A stretch of 64,000 nucleotides of DNA from Fusibacter bizertensis (lineage in GTDB: Bacteria > Bacillota > Clostridia > Peptostreptococcales > Acidaminobacteraceae). The notes below the pieces were generated by a model, which worked only from the letters and a program-made list of their open reading frames with translations, made no database searches and was not told where the DNA came from. Made by a program: the position numbers and the translations under genes. Each line of letters opens with the position of its first letter. Position 1 is the first letter of the stretch. The DNA is taken from the NCBI RefSeq assembly GCF_029914245.1, contig NZ_JARYZI010000004.1, forward strand, positions 62,001 through 126,000. The letters are read 5' to 3'. Shown here piece by piece: positions 51,064 to 60,865 of this stretch.

Positions 51064-52432
51064 AATCTGCTCCTCTCAACTGCGCTACATGGGCAAGGTA
51101 CTCTGTCATATTGTATTTTCTTATTAAGCCTTTGTCGTTCATATACCGGATTTTACCAAAGATGGCTCTCTCTCTCCACGGCCTATCGTGTTTTCCAAAA
51201 CACCATGCAATTCCAGCATAACCGTTGGGGTCTCTTCCATCTAAAGAATACTTATCATTTAAGTATCGCATCCATTCATATGCCTTCTCTGGGTGGTTTG
51301 TCCATTCGATTATCTTTTTTCCCCAGTACATACGCATCGTATTATGCATATGACCACTTAGCACCATTTCTAGTTGTGCTGCGTTCCAATAAGGGTCATG
51401 TGTTTTTCCAGATTCTAGTGTTGAAAGATTATATAGGTATTCTCTTGTATCTGATGCATGGGCCATCAACGACTCATAAGCCCAGCTAGGCAGTGTCTCT
51501 TTTAGTGTTAATCTATTGTCTCCTGAAAAGTAGATATAATTATAAGCAAGTTCCCGTCTTACAACAAGTTGCTCTACAAATGCTTTTGATTTATTTTCAA
51601 CTCTACTGAGTATTGTTACTGGTGCGATTTGGCCAAAATGCAAATATGGGCTCAGTTTTGAAGTGCCAAAACTCCCAGGATCAGATTGTTTGTTTTCATA
51701 TAGTGCCAATCCATCTTCAACAAAAGCTTCTAGTTTATTAATTGCTTGCGAAGTGCCACCATAAAATCCAGTTATCTTAGGAAGACTTTCTAAATGACTA
51801 AGATGTTCAGCCATAAACGCTACAGGGTTATCAATTTCGAGGCTATTAGCCATATCCAAGTCTTGAAATGATACAAAAGCGATATGGGGCAGTCTCTCTT
51901 CACAGCGCTCATTAAATTGATCTATCAATCGCATAATAGAAGGTCTTATGGCGTAAGCTGCATAAGCTTCCTTCTGATAAGCAGTTTCAACTGGTACGAC
52001 TAAATTTGTATCAATTTCATAAGCATCACAGCCAAATGCTGCTGTAACTTCAGCTCTAATCTCTCGTTCGTAAGTACCATATCCCTTATCCATAATCAAA
52101 ACTTTTGTGCTTTTCTCAAGCTTTAACAATTGCTCCAAAAGCTGACCCTTCTGTAAATAAAAACCTATACCTCTCGCCTTAAGTGCTTTGCTTACTTCAA
52201 GTAGACCTTCTAACATAAAGAGAAAATGACGTGCGTTAGCACTGGGAAAATCGGGTATTATTACAAAAGCTACTATTAGAGGTACATTTAGCTCATTGGC
52301 TTTTAATATAGCAAATTCAAGGGCATGGTTGTCAAGCACTCTCTGAGCACCTTGCATCCAATAGACTATAAACTTTCCCTCTTGATTTACGCCATTTTTA
52401 TGTAAATATTGAATTCTTTCATTAGAGATCAT
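51056..52432 (-). CDS. Class II CPD photolyase
   Basis: Light-driven repair flavoprotein of 458 residues. FIVYWMQGAQRVLDNHALEFA is the class II N-terminus. WNAAQLEMVLSGHMHNTMRMYWGKKIIEWTNHPEKAYEWM and YSLDGRDPNGYAGIAWCFGKHDRPWRERAIFGKIRYMN form the FAD/DNA region. The three-Trp chain is in this C-terminal region. It is the first gene of the pair ahead of the LTA-synthase-like gene, with AGGAAG upstream. It is divergent from the SulP transporter. It lacks the deazaflavin-binding motif detail that I can identify. Confidence 0.94.
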   Translation of the reverse strand: MISNERIQYLHKNGVNQEGKFIVYWMQGAQRVLDNHALEFAILKANELNVPLIVAFVIIPDFPSANARHFLFMLEGLLEVSKALKARGIGFYLQKGQLLEQLLKLEKSTKVLIMDKGYGTYEREIRAEVTAAFGCDAYEIDTNLVVPVETAYQKEAYAAYAIRPSIMRLIDQFNERCEERLPHIAFVSFQDLDMANSLEIDNPVAFMAEHLSHLESLPKITGFYGGTSQAINKLEAFVEDGLALYENKQSDPGSFGTSKLSPYLHFGQIAPVTILSRVENKSKAFVEQLVVRRELAYNYIYFSGDNRLTLKETLPSWAYESLMAHASDTREYLYNLSTLESGKTHDPYWNAAQLEMVLSGHMHNTMRMYWGKKIIEWTNHPEKAYEWMRYLNDKYSLDGRDPNGYAGIAWCFGKHDRPWRERAIFGKIRYMNDKGLIRKYNMTEYLAHVAQLRGADFE

Positions 52433-52620
52433 TGTATTGTCTTCCTTTTAAAATGAATGTGGTAACACTCCCATTAAAGTGCTACAATAATATGGGTGTT
52501 TTATACGACAATATCAGTTGCAAGATTAGCGTTCATATACGAACCAATTATAACAACATTGGCTGTTATTATCAACAGATGCTTTGTTAACGTTATATTT
52601 CAACTTGCAAAGGGGGAAAG

Positions 52621-54300
52621 ATGAATCAATTTCGACCTAAGTTTTTTACAACCATTAAAAATTATACAAAACAACAGTTTCTTAGTGATTTTACAGCAGG
52701 TATTATCGTTGCAATAATCGCTTTACCACTTTCCATTGCACTTGCTATAGCATCAGGTGTAAGCCCCGAAAAAGGACTACATACTGCTATTATTGCTGGT
52801 TTCTTAATCTCATTCCTTGGAGGTAGCCGTGTTCAAATAGGTGGACCTACAGGCGCTTTTATGGTCATCGTCTATGGAATCGTTGTGAAATACGGTGTTG
52901 ATGGCCTTATTATGGCGACGATGATGGGTGGTGCAATGATGATTCTGATGGGTCTATTTAGACTTGGTAGTGTCATCAAATATATTCCTCATCCTATAAC
53001 AACAGGATTTACAAGTGGTATTGCAGTTACAATTTTCTCATCCCAAGTAAAAGATTTTCTGGGACTTCGTATAGAATCTGTCCCTGCAGAATTCATTGGC
53101 AAATGGGAAGCCTACATGAGCGCTATAAATACGACGCATTTATATACATTATTAATTGGTATAATTGCTCTATTAATTATAGTTTTTTGGCCAAAAGATA
53201 AAATTAAGATTCCCGGATCACTAGTTGCCTTAATTGTCACAACTTTGATCGTCCAAATATCCGGTATAGATGTGATGACTATTGGTTCAAAATTTGGCGA
53301 GTTATCTTCAGCTCTCCCAATGCCACATATACCCGCTTTCAGCCTTGAAAAAGTCAAAGTATTAATTGGACCTGCATTTACTATTGCACTTCTGGGATCT
53401 ATTGAATCTCTACTCTCAGCAGTAGTAGCTGATGGGATGATCGGTGGGAGACACAGATCAAATACAGAGTTAATTGCTCAAGGAATCGCCAACATGACTT
53501 CTGGTCTTTTCGGTGGAATACCAGCAACTGGCGCAATTGCTCGAACAGTTGCCAATATCAAAAACGGTGGTCGTACACCAGTAGCAGGCATGGTACATGC
53601 TTTAGCATTATTACTCATTATGCTTGTTTTTATGCCACTTGCTAAGTTGATTCCGCTTTCGGCACTTGCAGCAATTCTCATTGTTGTTGCATATAATATG
53701 AGTGAATGGCGTGAATTTATTGGTCTTCTAAAATCACCCAAAAGTGATGTCCTCGTGTTACTCATGACTTTCTTCATCACTGTATTAGTTGACTTAGTTG
53801 CTGCAATAGAGATTGGTATGGTACTTGCTGCGTTACTTTTCATGAAACGTATGGCTGATGTAACTGAAATCACGGAACTTACTAGAGATAATGCTGAAGA
53901 AGACGATAGTTTTACCCCCTCATTTGACCGCTCTTTGTTACAAAGACTTCCTGCAAGAATTCAAGTTTATGAAGTCAATGGTCCGTTTTTTTTCGGTGCA
54001 GCTGATAAATTCTTAGAAGTTATAAATGAAGTAGATGGAAAAACTCAGACTTTGATATTAAGACTTAGAAACGTTCCTGCTATGGACGCAACAGCAGTGC
54101 ATGCACTTAAACGCTTTATCTCAACCTGTAAAAAACACAAAATTAAAATTGTCTTTTCTGGATTAAAAAATCAACCTCGCGAAGTTCTTGCAAAAGCTGG
54201 AATAATCGAGCTCATTGGTGAGGAACATATATTTGAAAATTTTGAGGATGCATTGCTCTTTGCTGAATCAATTCATTCGCATCAAATAATTGCTCAGTAG
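52621..54300 (+). CDS. SulP-family anion transporter with STAS domain
   Basis: Membrane transporter of 559 residues. The SulP core includes DFTAGIIVAIIALPLSIALAIASGV, then GPTGAFMVIVYGIV and ESLLSAVVADGMIGGRHRSNTELIAQG. About 10-12 helices precede a cytosolic STAS domain (about 445-550; GPFFFGAADKFLEVIN and LRLRNVPAMDATAVHALK). Substrates in this family are sulfate, bicarbonate, fumarate or other anions, so specificity is open. AAAGGGGG precedes the ATG. It is upstream of the methyltransferase gene by 19 bases. Confidence 0.93.
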   Translation: MNQFRPKFFTTIKNYTKQQFLSDFTAGIIVAIIALPLSIALAIASGVSPEKGLHTAIIAGFLISFLGGSRVQIGGPTGAFMVIVYGIVVKYGVDGLIMATMMGGAMMILMGLFRLGSVIKYIPHPITTGFTSGIAVTIFSSQVKDFLGLRIESVPAEFIGKWEAYMSAINTTHLYTLLIGIIALLIIVFWPKDKIKIPGSLVALIVTTLIVQISGIDVMTIGSKFGELSSALPMPHIPAFSLEKVKVLIGPAFTIALLGSIESLLSAVVADGMIGGRHRSNTELIAQGIANMTSGLFGGIPATGAIARTVANIKNGGRTPVAGMVHALALLLIMLVFMPLAKLIPLSALAAILIVVAYNMSEWREFIGLLKSPKSDVLVLLMTFFITVLVDLVAAIEIGMVLAALLFMKRMADVTEITELTRDNAEEDDSFTPSFDRSLLQRLPARIQVYEVNGPFFFGAADKFLEVINEVDGKTQTLILRLRNVPAMDATAVHALKRFISTCKKHKIKIVFSGLKNQPREVLAKAGIIELIGEEHIFENFEDALLFAESIHSHQIIAQ

Positions 54301-54319
54301 AGTAAAAAAAGGAGTACAA

Positions 54320-55516
54320 ATGTACGAGATTAAATTACATGAAAAACACGTAGAAAAATTTAAAAAACAATACCCATTAATTTTTAAAGAAGGAATCATT
54401 GGTTACCAGCTTCTTGAAGCTGAAAATCTTGCTGAGGGATCACTGCTCAAACTGGTTGATGAACGCGGAAAATATGTTGCTACAGGATATCTAGGTCATC
54501 AAAACAAAGGACTTGGATGGGTGCTTTCAAGAAACGAAAAAGAAAAAATTGATTTAGTTTTCTTTCAACGCAAAATTTATCAAAGCATAGAGAAGAGGTT
54601 AGGACTATATAACAATCCCAAAACCAATGCTTTTAGAGTATTTAATGGTGAAGGCGATGGCATCGGTGGATTAACAATTGATTTTTATAATGGTTATTAT
54701 CTCATCAACTGGTATAGTGAAGGCATCTATCACTATAAACCACTTATCGTTGAAGCACTAAAAAAATCAGTAGAGTTTGATGGAATTTATGAAAAGTTAC
54801 GATTTGAAAATGCGGTGTCTGAACATGAAGATGGCTTCATTACAGGAAAAGAAGCAGAGTTTCCACTTGTTGTAAAAGAAAATGGCGTTAATTTATCTGT
54901 ATTCTTTAATGAAGGTGCTATGGTCGGCGTTTTTCTCGATCAAAGAGAAGTTAGAAAATCAATTCGCAACAACTATTCAAGAGGTAAAACTGTACTCAAT
55001 ACATTTTCATATACTGGTGCGTTTTCAGTTTTTGCTGCCATAGGCGGTGCTAAAAGTGTTACAAGTGTTGACCTTGCAAATAGAAGCCTTGAACATACTC
55101 AGACAAACTTCAAGCTCAATCAACTACCGCTTGAACCTCATCATATCTTAGTTGAAGACGTTTTTCATTATTTTAAATTTGCACATAAAAAAGGTTTGTT
55201 CTTTGATTTGGTAATTTTAGATCCACCTAGTTACGCAAAATCTAAGGATTTCACTTTTAGTGCTGAAAAAGATTATCCAGAATTGCTTGCAGATGCTATC
55301 CGTATCACAAAAAAAGGTGGTATTATTATAGCTTCAAATAACTCTAGTACAATCTCGCTTGATAAGTTTAAGCAACTCATTGGAAGAGGGTTTAATGCTG
55401 CTGGAGAAAGATTTGAAATAATCGAAACTCATCAGCTACCTAAAGATTTTAGATCACATCATCTTTATGAAGAAAGCAATTATTTAAAAGTTGTTTTCTT
55501 AAGAGTCGTAAAATAA
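54320..55516 (+). CDS. Class I rRNA (cytosine-C5) methyltransferase, RlmI-like
   Basis: SAM-dependent RNA methyltransferase of 398 residues from the ATG at 54320, which follows AAAGGAG; an upstream in-frame ATG at 54290 lies inside the preceding gene. The N-terminus is a PUA-like domain. AdoMet motif I is LNTFSYTGAFSVFAAIGGAKSVTSVDLANRSLEH and motif IV is VILDPPSYAKSK. This is the RlmI/YwbD type that methylates C1962 of 23S rRNA in E. coli; assignment of the exact base is inferred. It is probably co-transcribed with sulP. Confidence 0.9.
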   Translation: MYEIKLHEKHVEKFKKQYPLIFKEGIIGYQLLEAENLAEGSLLKLVDERGKYVATGYLGHQNKGLGWVLSRNEKEKIDLVFFQRKIYQSIEKRLGLYNNPKTNAFRVFNGEGDGIGGLTIDFYNGYYLINWYSEGIYHYKPLIVEALKKSVEFDGIYEKLRFENAVSEHEDGFITGKEAEFPLVVKENGVNLSVFFNEGAMVGVFLDQREVRKSIRNNYSRGKTVLNTFSYTGAFSVFAAIGGAKSVTSVDLANRSLEHTQTNFKLNQLPLEPHHILVEDVFHYFKFAHKKGLFFDLVILDPPSYAKSKDFTFSAEKDYPELLADAIRITKKGGIIIASNNSSTISLDKFKQLIGRGFNAAGERFEIIETHQLPKDFRSHHLYEESNYLKVVFLRVVK

Positions 55517-55532
55517 CTTCTAAATGAATTAA

Positions 55533-55590
55533 AAAATCTAGCCCTCGCTACGTTTCAAACGTATGCATATAGGCTAGATTTTATTTTTTA
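55533..55590. terminator. Bidirectional terminator with a second stem in its loop
   Basis: AAAATCTAGCC (55533-55543) pairs with GGCTAGATTTT (55572-55582). Inside it TACGTTT-C-AAACGTA (55549-55563) forms its own stem, giving a forked structure. A T run follows on the + strand. Confidence 0.8.
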
Positions 55591-55917
55591 ATAGTGTATT
55601 CCATTTTCATAGTATGCACTTGGCTCTAGTTCATGGAAATAAACACAAACATCAGTATAGCCAAGGTCAAGTATTTGTCCAGTGATTAGTTTAGCGACTT
55701 CATCACGTTGTTCACGTGACCTCTTAAACCAGTTCACGGTTACAAAAGGATAACCACCTGTATTTTCAACACCTTGAGAGATAAAAATAGTTGGTGTCCA
55801 CTCCACTGTAAAATGATCTACTGGGCAGTTGACGATATTTGAAATCTCTTTTACTATCAATTTGTCTACACGTTTAACATCTTCCATATCGATGCCTTTA
55901 AAAATAATATGCGGCAT
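55588..55917 (-). CDS. DUF1904 family protein (tautomerase-like)
   Basis: A 109-residue protein of the DUF1904/tautomerase-like group. The N-terminus MPHIIFKGIDMEDV keeps the Met-Pro that would expose Pro2. HFTVEWTPTIFISQG and FPFVTVNWFKRSREQRDEVAKLITGQI-like segments follow. The reaction is unknown. GGAGG precedes the ATG. It is a single gene facing the methyltransferase gene, with its own promoter side on the right. Confidence 0.85.
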   Translation of the reverse strand: MPHIIFKGIDMEDVKRVDKLIVKEISNIVNCPVDHFTVEWTPTIFISQGVENTGGYPFVTVNWFKRSREQRDEVAKLITGQILDLGYTDVCVYFHELEPSAYYENGIHY

Positions 55918-56104
55918 AACTCCTCCAACGCTCTATTTGAATGACTAAGGTGCTTTTCATGTGAAAAGTTTATCATAAGCGAGGTGCTTGGTCAATCTAC
56001 AACCTGATAATTGACTTAACAATTCTATTTCTTTCCTTAGCTAATTATACTAAAATAGAAATATAGAATTAAACACTGATCCTGTTAAAGCAGAAAGGAA
56101 TAAC

Positions 56105-57607
56105 ATGAATAAAAAAATCAGCATAATTTTCATGCTCATGGTGGTATTGACTATAATTTCTTCTTGCTCTACTACTTTTGAAGAAGTTGATACACCCATT
56201 AGACCAGAAGCATCACCCTCAAAAAACGATGATAAAAATCCAGAAATTGGTGTCCAATCTGTTATTGAAGAAGAAGATTATCAGATAATTGCTGTCCATT
56301 TTCCTGTTACAGGATATAATAAAGTCGATAATGCACTAAATGCTTTTGCTTCAAACCGCATAGAACTTTTCAAACAAGAGACTGCAGATACTTATCTTAG
56401 TAATGAGGAAAACTGGCCATTTGAACTTCAAATTGAATATGAAATTGTTTATGAGACATCCAGACATCTGTCGTTACTTTTTAAAGAAACTAAATACTTA
56501 GGTGGTGCACAATCCTTATCGACGATTTATACCTTTAATTTCAACTTGGAACAAGGACGCGAGTTAGCACTTAAGGATCTGTTTAAAGGTTCCTCTGCAT
56601 ATCTCGAAATTTTGTCTCAATTTGTTTTTGATCAATTGATCAATGAAAATGCGCTTAATATTGCACTTGACGAAGATTGGGTAGTAAAAGGAAGTTCTCC
56701 TCTAGAGTCAAATTTCAAACATTTTCTATTTACCAATGATGGAATCATCATACTGTTTGAAAAATACCAAATTGGCCCCGCCTTTATCGGTGAACCTAGG
56801 TTGGAAATTCCTTTCGACGTTTTTACAGCACATATTGAGTTAAAAGAAACAATAGAAGATATAGAAACAAACACCACAGATCCATCAAACCTTGAATCAA
56901 CAACTGAAGAATATGCAATTTCGCCTGTGACAACTGAAGCAAATCAAGCCCAAGAGACCACTTCCTCTGAAGAAGATGATATAACAGTCGTTGTCGGTAG
57001 AAAGAAAATTGCCATTACTTTTGAAGATGGTCCCGATCCAGTCTATACACCTCTTATACTTGATACTCTCAAGTCTAGAAGCAAAGTAGCAACTTTTTTC
57101 TTACTTGGGATTCGGGTAAATGATAATATGGAGATCTCAAAACGCATATATGATGAAGGCCATCTTATTGGTAATCATTCATGGAGTCATCCGCAGTTGA
57201 CACGCTTATCCAATGAAGATTTAATTATACAAATGGATAAAACACAAAATATTATCAGTCAGGCGACAGGTTATTTCCCCTTCCTTTATAGACCTTCTTA
57301 TGGTATCTATAATGAGAATGTAATCAGCAATATACAGATGCCTGCAATATTATGGTCAATTGATCCAAATGACTTAAAATACAAGGACTCAGCATATCTT
57401 ACAAACTATATCCTCGATCATGCTTTTGATGGTGCAATTATTGTACTTCACGATACAAATGCTTCAACTACTCAGGCCCTCAGCGCTATCTTAGATGGGC
57501 TAACTGCCGACGGTTATGATATCGTTACAGTAGATGAACTCCTTAATCTAAGACGTGAAAACCAATCAGATAATGTGAGAATCTACTCTCAAGCACTAGA
57601 AAACTAA
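56105..57607 (+). CDS. Polysaccharide deacetylase lipoprotein (NodB domain, PdaC-like)
   Basis: Extracellular lipoprotein of 500 residues. The signal KISIIFMLMVVLTIISSC has the lipobox Cys at 21. Residues 50-250 form an N-terminal domain of the DUF3298/DUF4163 type seen in PdaC. A Thr/Glu-rich linker at 250-292 leads to the NodB domain. Motif 1 reads AITFEDGPDP (304-313), with Glu307 where the catalytic-base Asp is usual and Asp308 the metal ligand. GNHSWSHP (His358, His362) and LYRPSYG are normal, as is IIVLHDT. It may act on peptidoglycan or another glycan; the Glu makes activity uncertain. AGAAAGG precedes the ATG. Confidence 0.9.
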   Translation: MNKKISIIFMLMVVLTIISSCSTTFEEVDTPIRPEASPSKNDDKNPEIGVQSVIEEEDYQIIAVHFPVTGYNKVDNALNAFASNRIELFKQETADTYLSNEENWPFELQIEYEIVYETSRHLSLLFKETKYLGGAQSLSTIYTFNFNLEQGRELALKDLFKGSSAYLEILSQFVFDQLINENALNIALDEDWVVKGSSPLESNFKHFLFTNDGIIILFEKYQIGPAFIGEPRLEIPFDVFTAHIELKETIEDIETNTTDPSNLESTTEEYAISPVTTEANQAQETTSSEEDDITVVVGRKKIAITFEDGPDPVYTPLILDTLKSRSKVATFFLLGIRVNDNMEISKRIYDEGHLIGNHSWSHPQLTRLSNEDLIIQMDKTQNIISQATGYFPFLYRPSYGIYNENVISNIQMPAILWSIDPNDLKYKDSAYLTNYILDHAFDGAIIVLHDTNASTTQALSAILDGLTADGYDIVTVDELLNLRRENQSDNVRIYSQALEN

Positions 57608-57617
57608 GCATATAAAA

Positions 57618-57670
57618 AGAGCTACCTCAAAATGACATTTACTCTATCATTTGAGGTAGCTCTATTATTT
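57618..57670. terminator. Bidirectional terminator between deacetylase and helicase genes
   Basis: AGAGCTACCTCAAA (57618-57631) pairs with TTTGAGGTAGCTCT (57650-57663), with A/T-rich tracts on both sides. Confidence 0.85.
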
Positions 57671-57679
57671 TGTAATTAA

Positions 57680-59494
57680 TTATTGCTGTGGTGGTTTAGA
57701 AGTTTTAACGCGTTTTTTTTCACGATCTTTGTTTTCATATCTTCCGCCATCACGACTGCCTTCACGTCCACCCTCTTTATAAGAAGATGATTTTCTTTTA
57801 GCATAACTATCATGTCCCGCAGGTTTAGATGTCTTTACTTTGCTTTTTGAATCTTTCGCAGGCTCAATAGAAATTGGTTTGCCTTTGATCATTCTTTTAT
57901 CCATTCTTTCCATAACGCGTTGCGCTTGGCTCTCAGGAATCTCTACAAAAGTAAAACTATCATATATATCGACTGAACCAATCAATTTACCTTCAATACC
58001 CGCTTCATTAGCAATTGCACCTACGATATCTCTTGGCTTAACATTGTTGTTATTGCCCACGTTGATATGCATACGTACCATTCCTTGACTTGTTCTCTTT
58101 GGTTTACCCGATCTTGCGCGATCGCCACCATTTCTATCTCCACGATCGTTTCTATCTCTAGAAGCCATCTTAGAATTATCAACAGAGTCGATTTCTTTAA
58201 CATTCTCCATTTCAAGTTCCATTTGGAAAAGTGCTGCTGCAACTTCAGTAGCAGTATATGAGGCATCAGTAAATTCCTCGATAATGTCAATATATTTACG
58301 ATCAACGCCAGTTTCTATGCGTTCTTTAATTTTAGTTAAGAAAAGTTCGCGCTTCATTGCTTCAAGGTCACTGATCTTTGGAACTGGATGTGGTTTGATA
58401 TCAGACTTAGTGTATCTCATGATACTTCTAAGTAAGTGGAAATCTCTTGATGTGATAAATGTAAATGAGATGCCATCTTTACCAGCTCTACCTGTTCTAC
58501 CAATACGGTGTACATAATACTCTTCATGTGAAGGCATATCATAGTTAAATACTGCCTCTACACTATCAATATCAAGTCCTCTAGCAGCAACGTCAGTTGC
58601 AATAAGGATCTCAATATCACCACGTTTGAACTTGTTAATAACATTCATTCTAAGTGTTTGCTTCATGTCTCCGTGGATTTTATCACACATATAACCACGC
58701 GCTTGTAGCATATCAGTAACTTCATCAACTCTTTTCTTCGTATTACAGAAAACAATTGAAAGTTTGTAATTGTAAATGTCAATCAAACGCGTCAAGATTT
58801 CCATTTTATCGCGATCTTTCATTTCCAAATATACTTGCTTAATATTTGGAGTTGTCAGTTCAGTATGTGTAACTTTTAAAATTTCAGGATTTCTTTGGTA
58901 CTTATTGATGATGTTTAGGATTTCTTTAGGCATTGTCGCAGAGAATAAAAGAGTCTGAATCTCGTGATCCACTTCATTCATTACGAGCTCAATATCTTCT
59001 CTAAAACCCATATTAAGCATTTCATCAGCTTCATCCAATATCAACATTTGAAGATTGCCTAGTTTAAGTGTGCGTCTTCTAAGATGATCTAGAACACGTC
59101 CAGGAGTTCCGATGATCACTTGTGCACCTGATCTTAAGCCTCTGATTTGTCTTTCGATGTCCTGGCCACCAAATATAGGAAGGATGTGTAATCCTTTCAT
59201 ATATTTACCAATACGATTAACCTCTTCTGAAATTTGAACTGCAAGTTCTCTTGTTGGACACAAGACAAGTGCCTGAACATTTTTAGAAGACAAATCAATT
59301 TTCTCTAACATTGGTATTGCAAATGCTGCCGTTTTTCCCGTACCTGTTTGCGCCTGTCCCACAAGGTCTTTTCCTGCAAATGCTACAGGGATCGCCATTG
59401 CTTGTATAGGCGTTGTTTCCTCAAAGCCCATATCTTCAACAGCTCTCAAGATTTCTCTCGAGCAGTTTAACTCACTAAATTGAATTTTTTCCAT
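57680..59494 (-). CDS. DEAD-box RNA helicase (CshA/DeaD-like)
   Basis: ATP-dependent RNA helicase of 604 residues. Q motif and motif I: MGFEETTPIQAMAIP and AQTGTGKTAAFAIP; PTRELA, DEADEMLNMGF (motif II), LFSATMP (III), HRIGRTGRAG (VI). After the core, residues about 460-540 form a DbpA-like RNA-binding domain (MHINVGNNNNVKPRDIVGAI and SFTFVEIPESQAQRVME). The C-terminal tail is Lys/Arg/Ser/Gly-rich. This fits CshA/DeaD proteins that act in ribosome assembly, cold adaptation and mRNA decay. AAAGGA precedes the start. It is monocistronic. Confidence 0.95.
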   Translation of the reverse strand: MEKIQFSELNCSREILRAVEDMGFEETTPIQAMAIPVAFAGKDLVGQAQTGTGKTAAFAIPMLEKIDLSSKNVQALVLCPTRELAVQISEEVNRIGKYMKGLHILPIFGGQDIERQIRGLRSGAQVIIGTPGRVLDHLRRRTLKLGNLQMLILDEADEMLNMGFREDIELVMNEVDHEIQTLLFSATMPKEILNIINKYQRNPEILKVTHTELTTPNIKQVYLEMKDRDKMEILTRLIDIYNYKLSIVFCNTKKRVDEVTDMLQARGYMCDKIHGDMKQTLRMNVINKFKRGDIEILIATDVAARGLDIDSVEAVFNYDMPSHEEYYVHRIGRTGRAGKDGISFTFITSRDFHLLRSIMRYTKSDIKPHPVPKISDLEAMKRELFLTKIKERIETGVDRKYIDIIEEFTDASYTATEVAAALFQMELEMENVKEIDSVDNSKMASRDRNDRGDRNGGDRARSGKPKRTSQGMVRMHINVGNNNNVKPRDIVGAIANEAGIEGKLIGSVDIYDSFTFVEIPESQAQRVMERMDKRMIKGKPISIEPAKDSKSKVKTSKPAGHDSYAKRKSSSYKEGGREGSRDGGRYENKDREKKRVKTSKPPQQ

Positions 59495-59648
59495 TAATAA
59501 TTCCTTTCATATATATCTCTTAACAAGACTGGGAATTCTTCCCCGAAATCTCTTGTATAGTACGATATTTGTCTTTCAAACACTTCATTATATCACAGAA
59601 GTACTTGATTACCTATTATTATTTATTTTTTAATATAATAGGCACATT

Positions 59649-60125
59649 TTAGAGCATTTTATAGTAGATGAGGTCATCAATATAACCACCTGATATTTCA
59701 TCGTATTCATGCATCATAACACGACCACTCATCTGAAAGCCACACTTTTCTATTGTTGCGATAGAAGCTGTATTCCATGAGTATATATACGTTCTTGCAA
59801 TCAATATACCTTCAGACTTTAATTTATCAAGTACTTTTAACGTTAGCTCACTTGCTAAACTTTGTTTTCTATAGTTTGGATGAACTGCTGCAGCCAGGTA
59901 AGCACTATGTGCTTTATTGCCTTTACCACGTGTGCTTTTCAGCATTGCAGTTAAGTGATCTTCTGCATCATAAATACCATATAGAGAAATACTCTCATCT
60001 TTAAACCAAAGCTCTAAATCATCAATAGAGATAATATCTGTAAAACTCATTCTAGCATTTTCATCTCGTAATAATGAACATAGCTCATATATTTCTTCAG
60101 CATCTTGACGTGTTAATTTTTTCAT
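59649..60125 (-). CDS. GNAT-family N-acetyltransferase
   Basis: Acyltransferase of 158 residues. The acetyl-CoA loop region is YLAAAVHPNYRKQSLASELTLKVLD, with a preceding strand ISLYGIYDAEDHLTAML. The end SWNTASIATIEKCGFQMSGRVMMHEYDE is the usual GNAT motif B. Substrate unknown. AAAGGTGG precedes the start. It lies 35 bases after the Nudix gene and is probably co-transcribed with it. Confidence 0.85.
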   Translation of the reverse strand: MKKLTRQDAEEIYELCSLLRDENARMSFTDIISIDDLELWFKDESISLYGIYDAEDHLTAMLKSTRGKGNKAHSAYLAAAVHPNYRKQSLASELTLKVLDKLKSEGILIARTYIYSWNTASIATIEKCGFQMSGRVMMHEYDEISGGYIDDLIYYKML

Positions 60126-60160
60126 TTACAACCACCTTTCGATTAAATACAAATATTACG

Positions 60161-60754
60161 CTATACGAAAAATTCATTTAAGTCAAAAAAATGTTCTAAA
60201 AGTAATGCGGTTCTTATACTCACATCCTCTGTGGACAAAAGTTTAATTGCCATCTCTTTATCCACAAAAACAACTTGGACATCTTCGTCAACACTCAACT
60301 GTTCATCATTTGGCTCTCCATGAAAATAACCATAAGCCACTTCAACTCTTTCATTGGAAAGTCCAACTGAAGAATATCTTGGAGGAGAACTCTTAACAAA
60401 CTCAAAATGCATCCCTGTCTCTTCTAAGAATTCTCTTGTACTAGTTTGTTCGATTGTTTCACCTGGATCAGTTAAACCAGCTGGCACCATATAAATATAC
60501 TTACCAGCAGATACCCTGTACTCTCTTATCATTACAACATGAGTCTTTTGGCGATTTGTTGCGAAAATCATAGCACCATCGCTAAAAATTTGATTGTCAT
60601 ATAATTCTTTTTTTAATCGATCCAATCCTTGTCTTGAGACAAGCTCCCATTTTTTTTCAGCTCCAACTCTGTTGGTATAAGTGATTTCAAATGCATTTAA
60701 ATATTTTAATTCATTAATTTTAGCAACATTTTTAATGGTCAATTTACTTTTCAT
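60161..60754 (-). CDS. Nudix hydrolase, ADP-ribose pyrophosphatase-like
   Basis: Phosphohydrolase of 197 residues. The Nudix box GLTDPGETIEQTSTREFL plus EETGM is perfect. The region before it, MIREYRVSAGKYIYMVPAGL, resembles ADP-ribose pyrophosphatases. The C-terminal HGEPNDEQLSVDEDVQVVFVDKEMA is also typical of that group. The specific nucleotide is inferred. AGAGG precedes the start. It is divergent from the ABC-F gene. Confidence 0.88.
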   Translation of the reverse strand: MKSKLTIKNVAKINELKYLNAFEITYTNRVGAEKKWELVSRQGLDRLKKELYDNQIFSDGAMIFATNRQKTHVVMIREYRVSAGKYIYMVPAGLTDPGETIEQTSTREFLEETGMHFEFVKSSPPRYSSVGLSNERVEVAYGYFHGEPNDEQLSVDEDVQVVFVDKEMAIKLLSTEDVSIRTALLLEHFFDLNEFFV

Positions 60755-60865
60755 TGGCTACCTCTTTAATTTTTTTTGCTATTTTCTATCTTTTTATTAT
60801 ATAATATCAAAGGATAATTGAAAGCTAAAGCACGATTCTTCGTGTAAAGATAGAAAGGATTTATC

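Noticed and set aside
52531-52544. GTTC-N6-GAAC between the photolyase and SulP genes, considered as a LexA box
   Set aside because: Gram-positive LexA sites have the opposite order, GAAC-N4-GTTC; the half sites here face the wrong way and the spacing differs.
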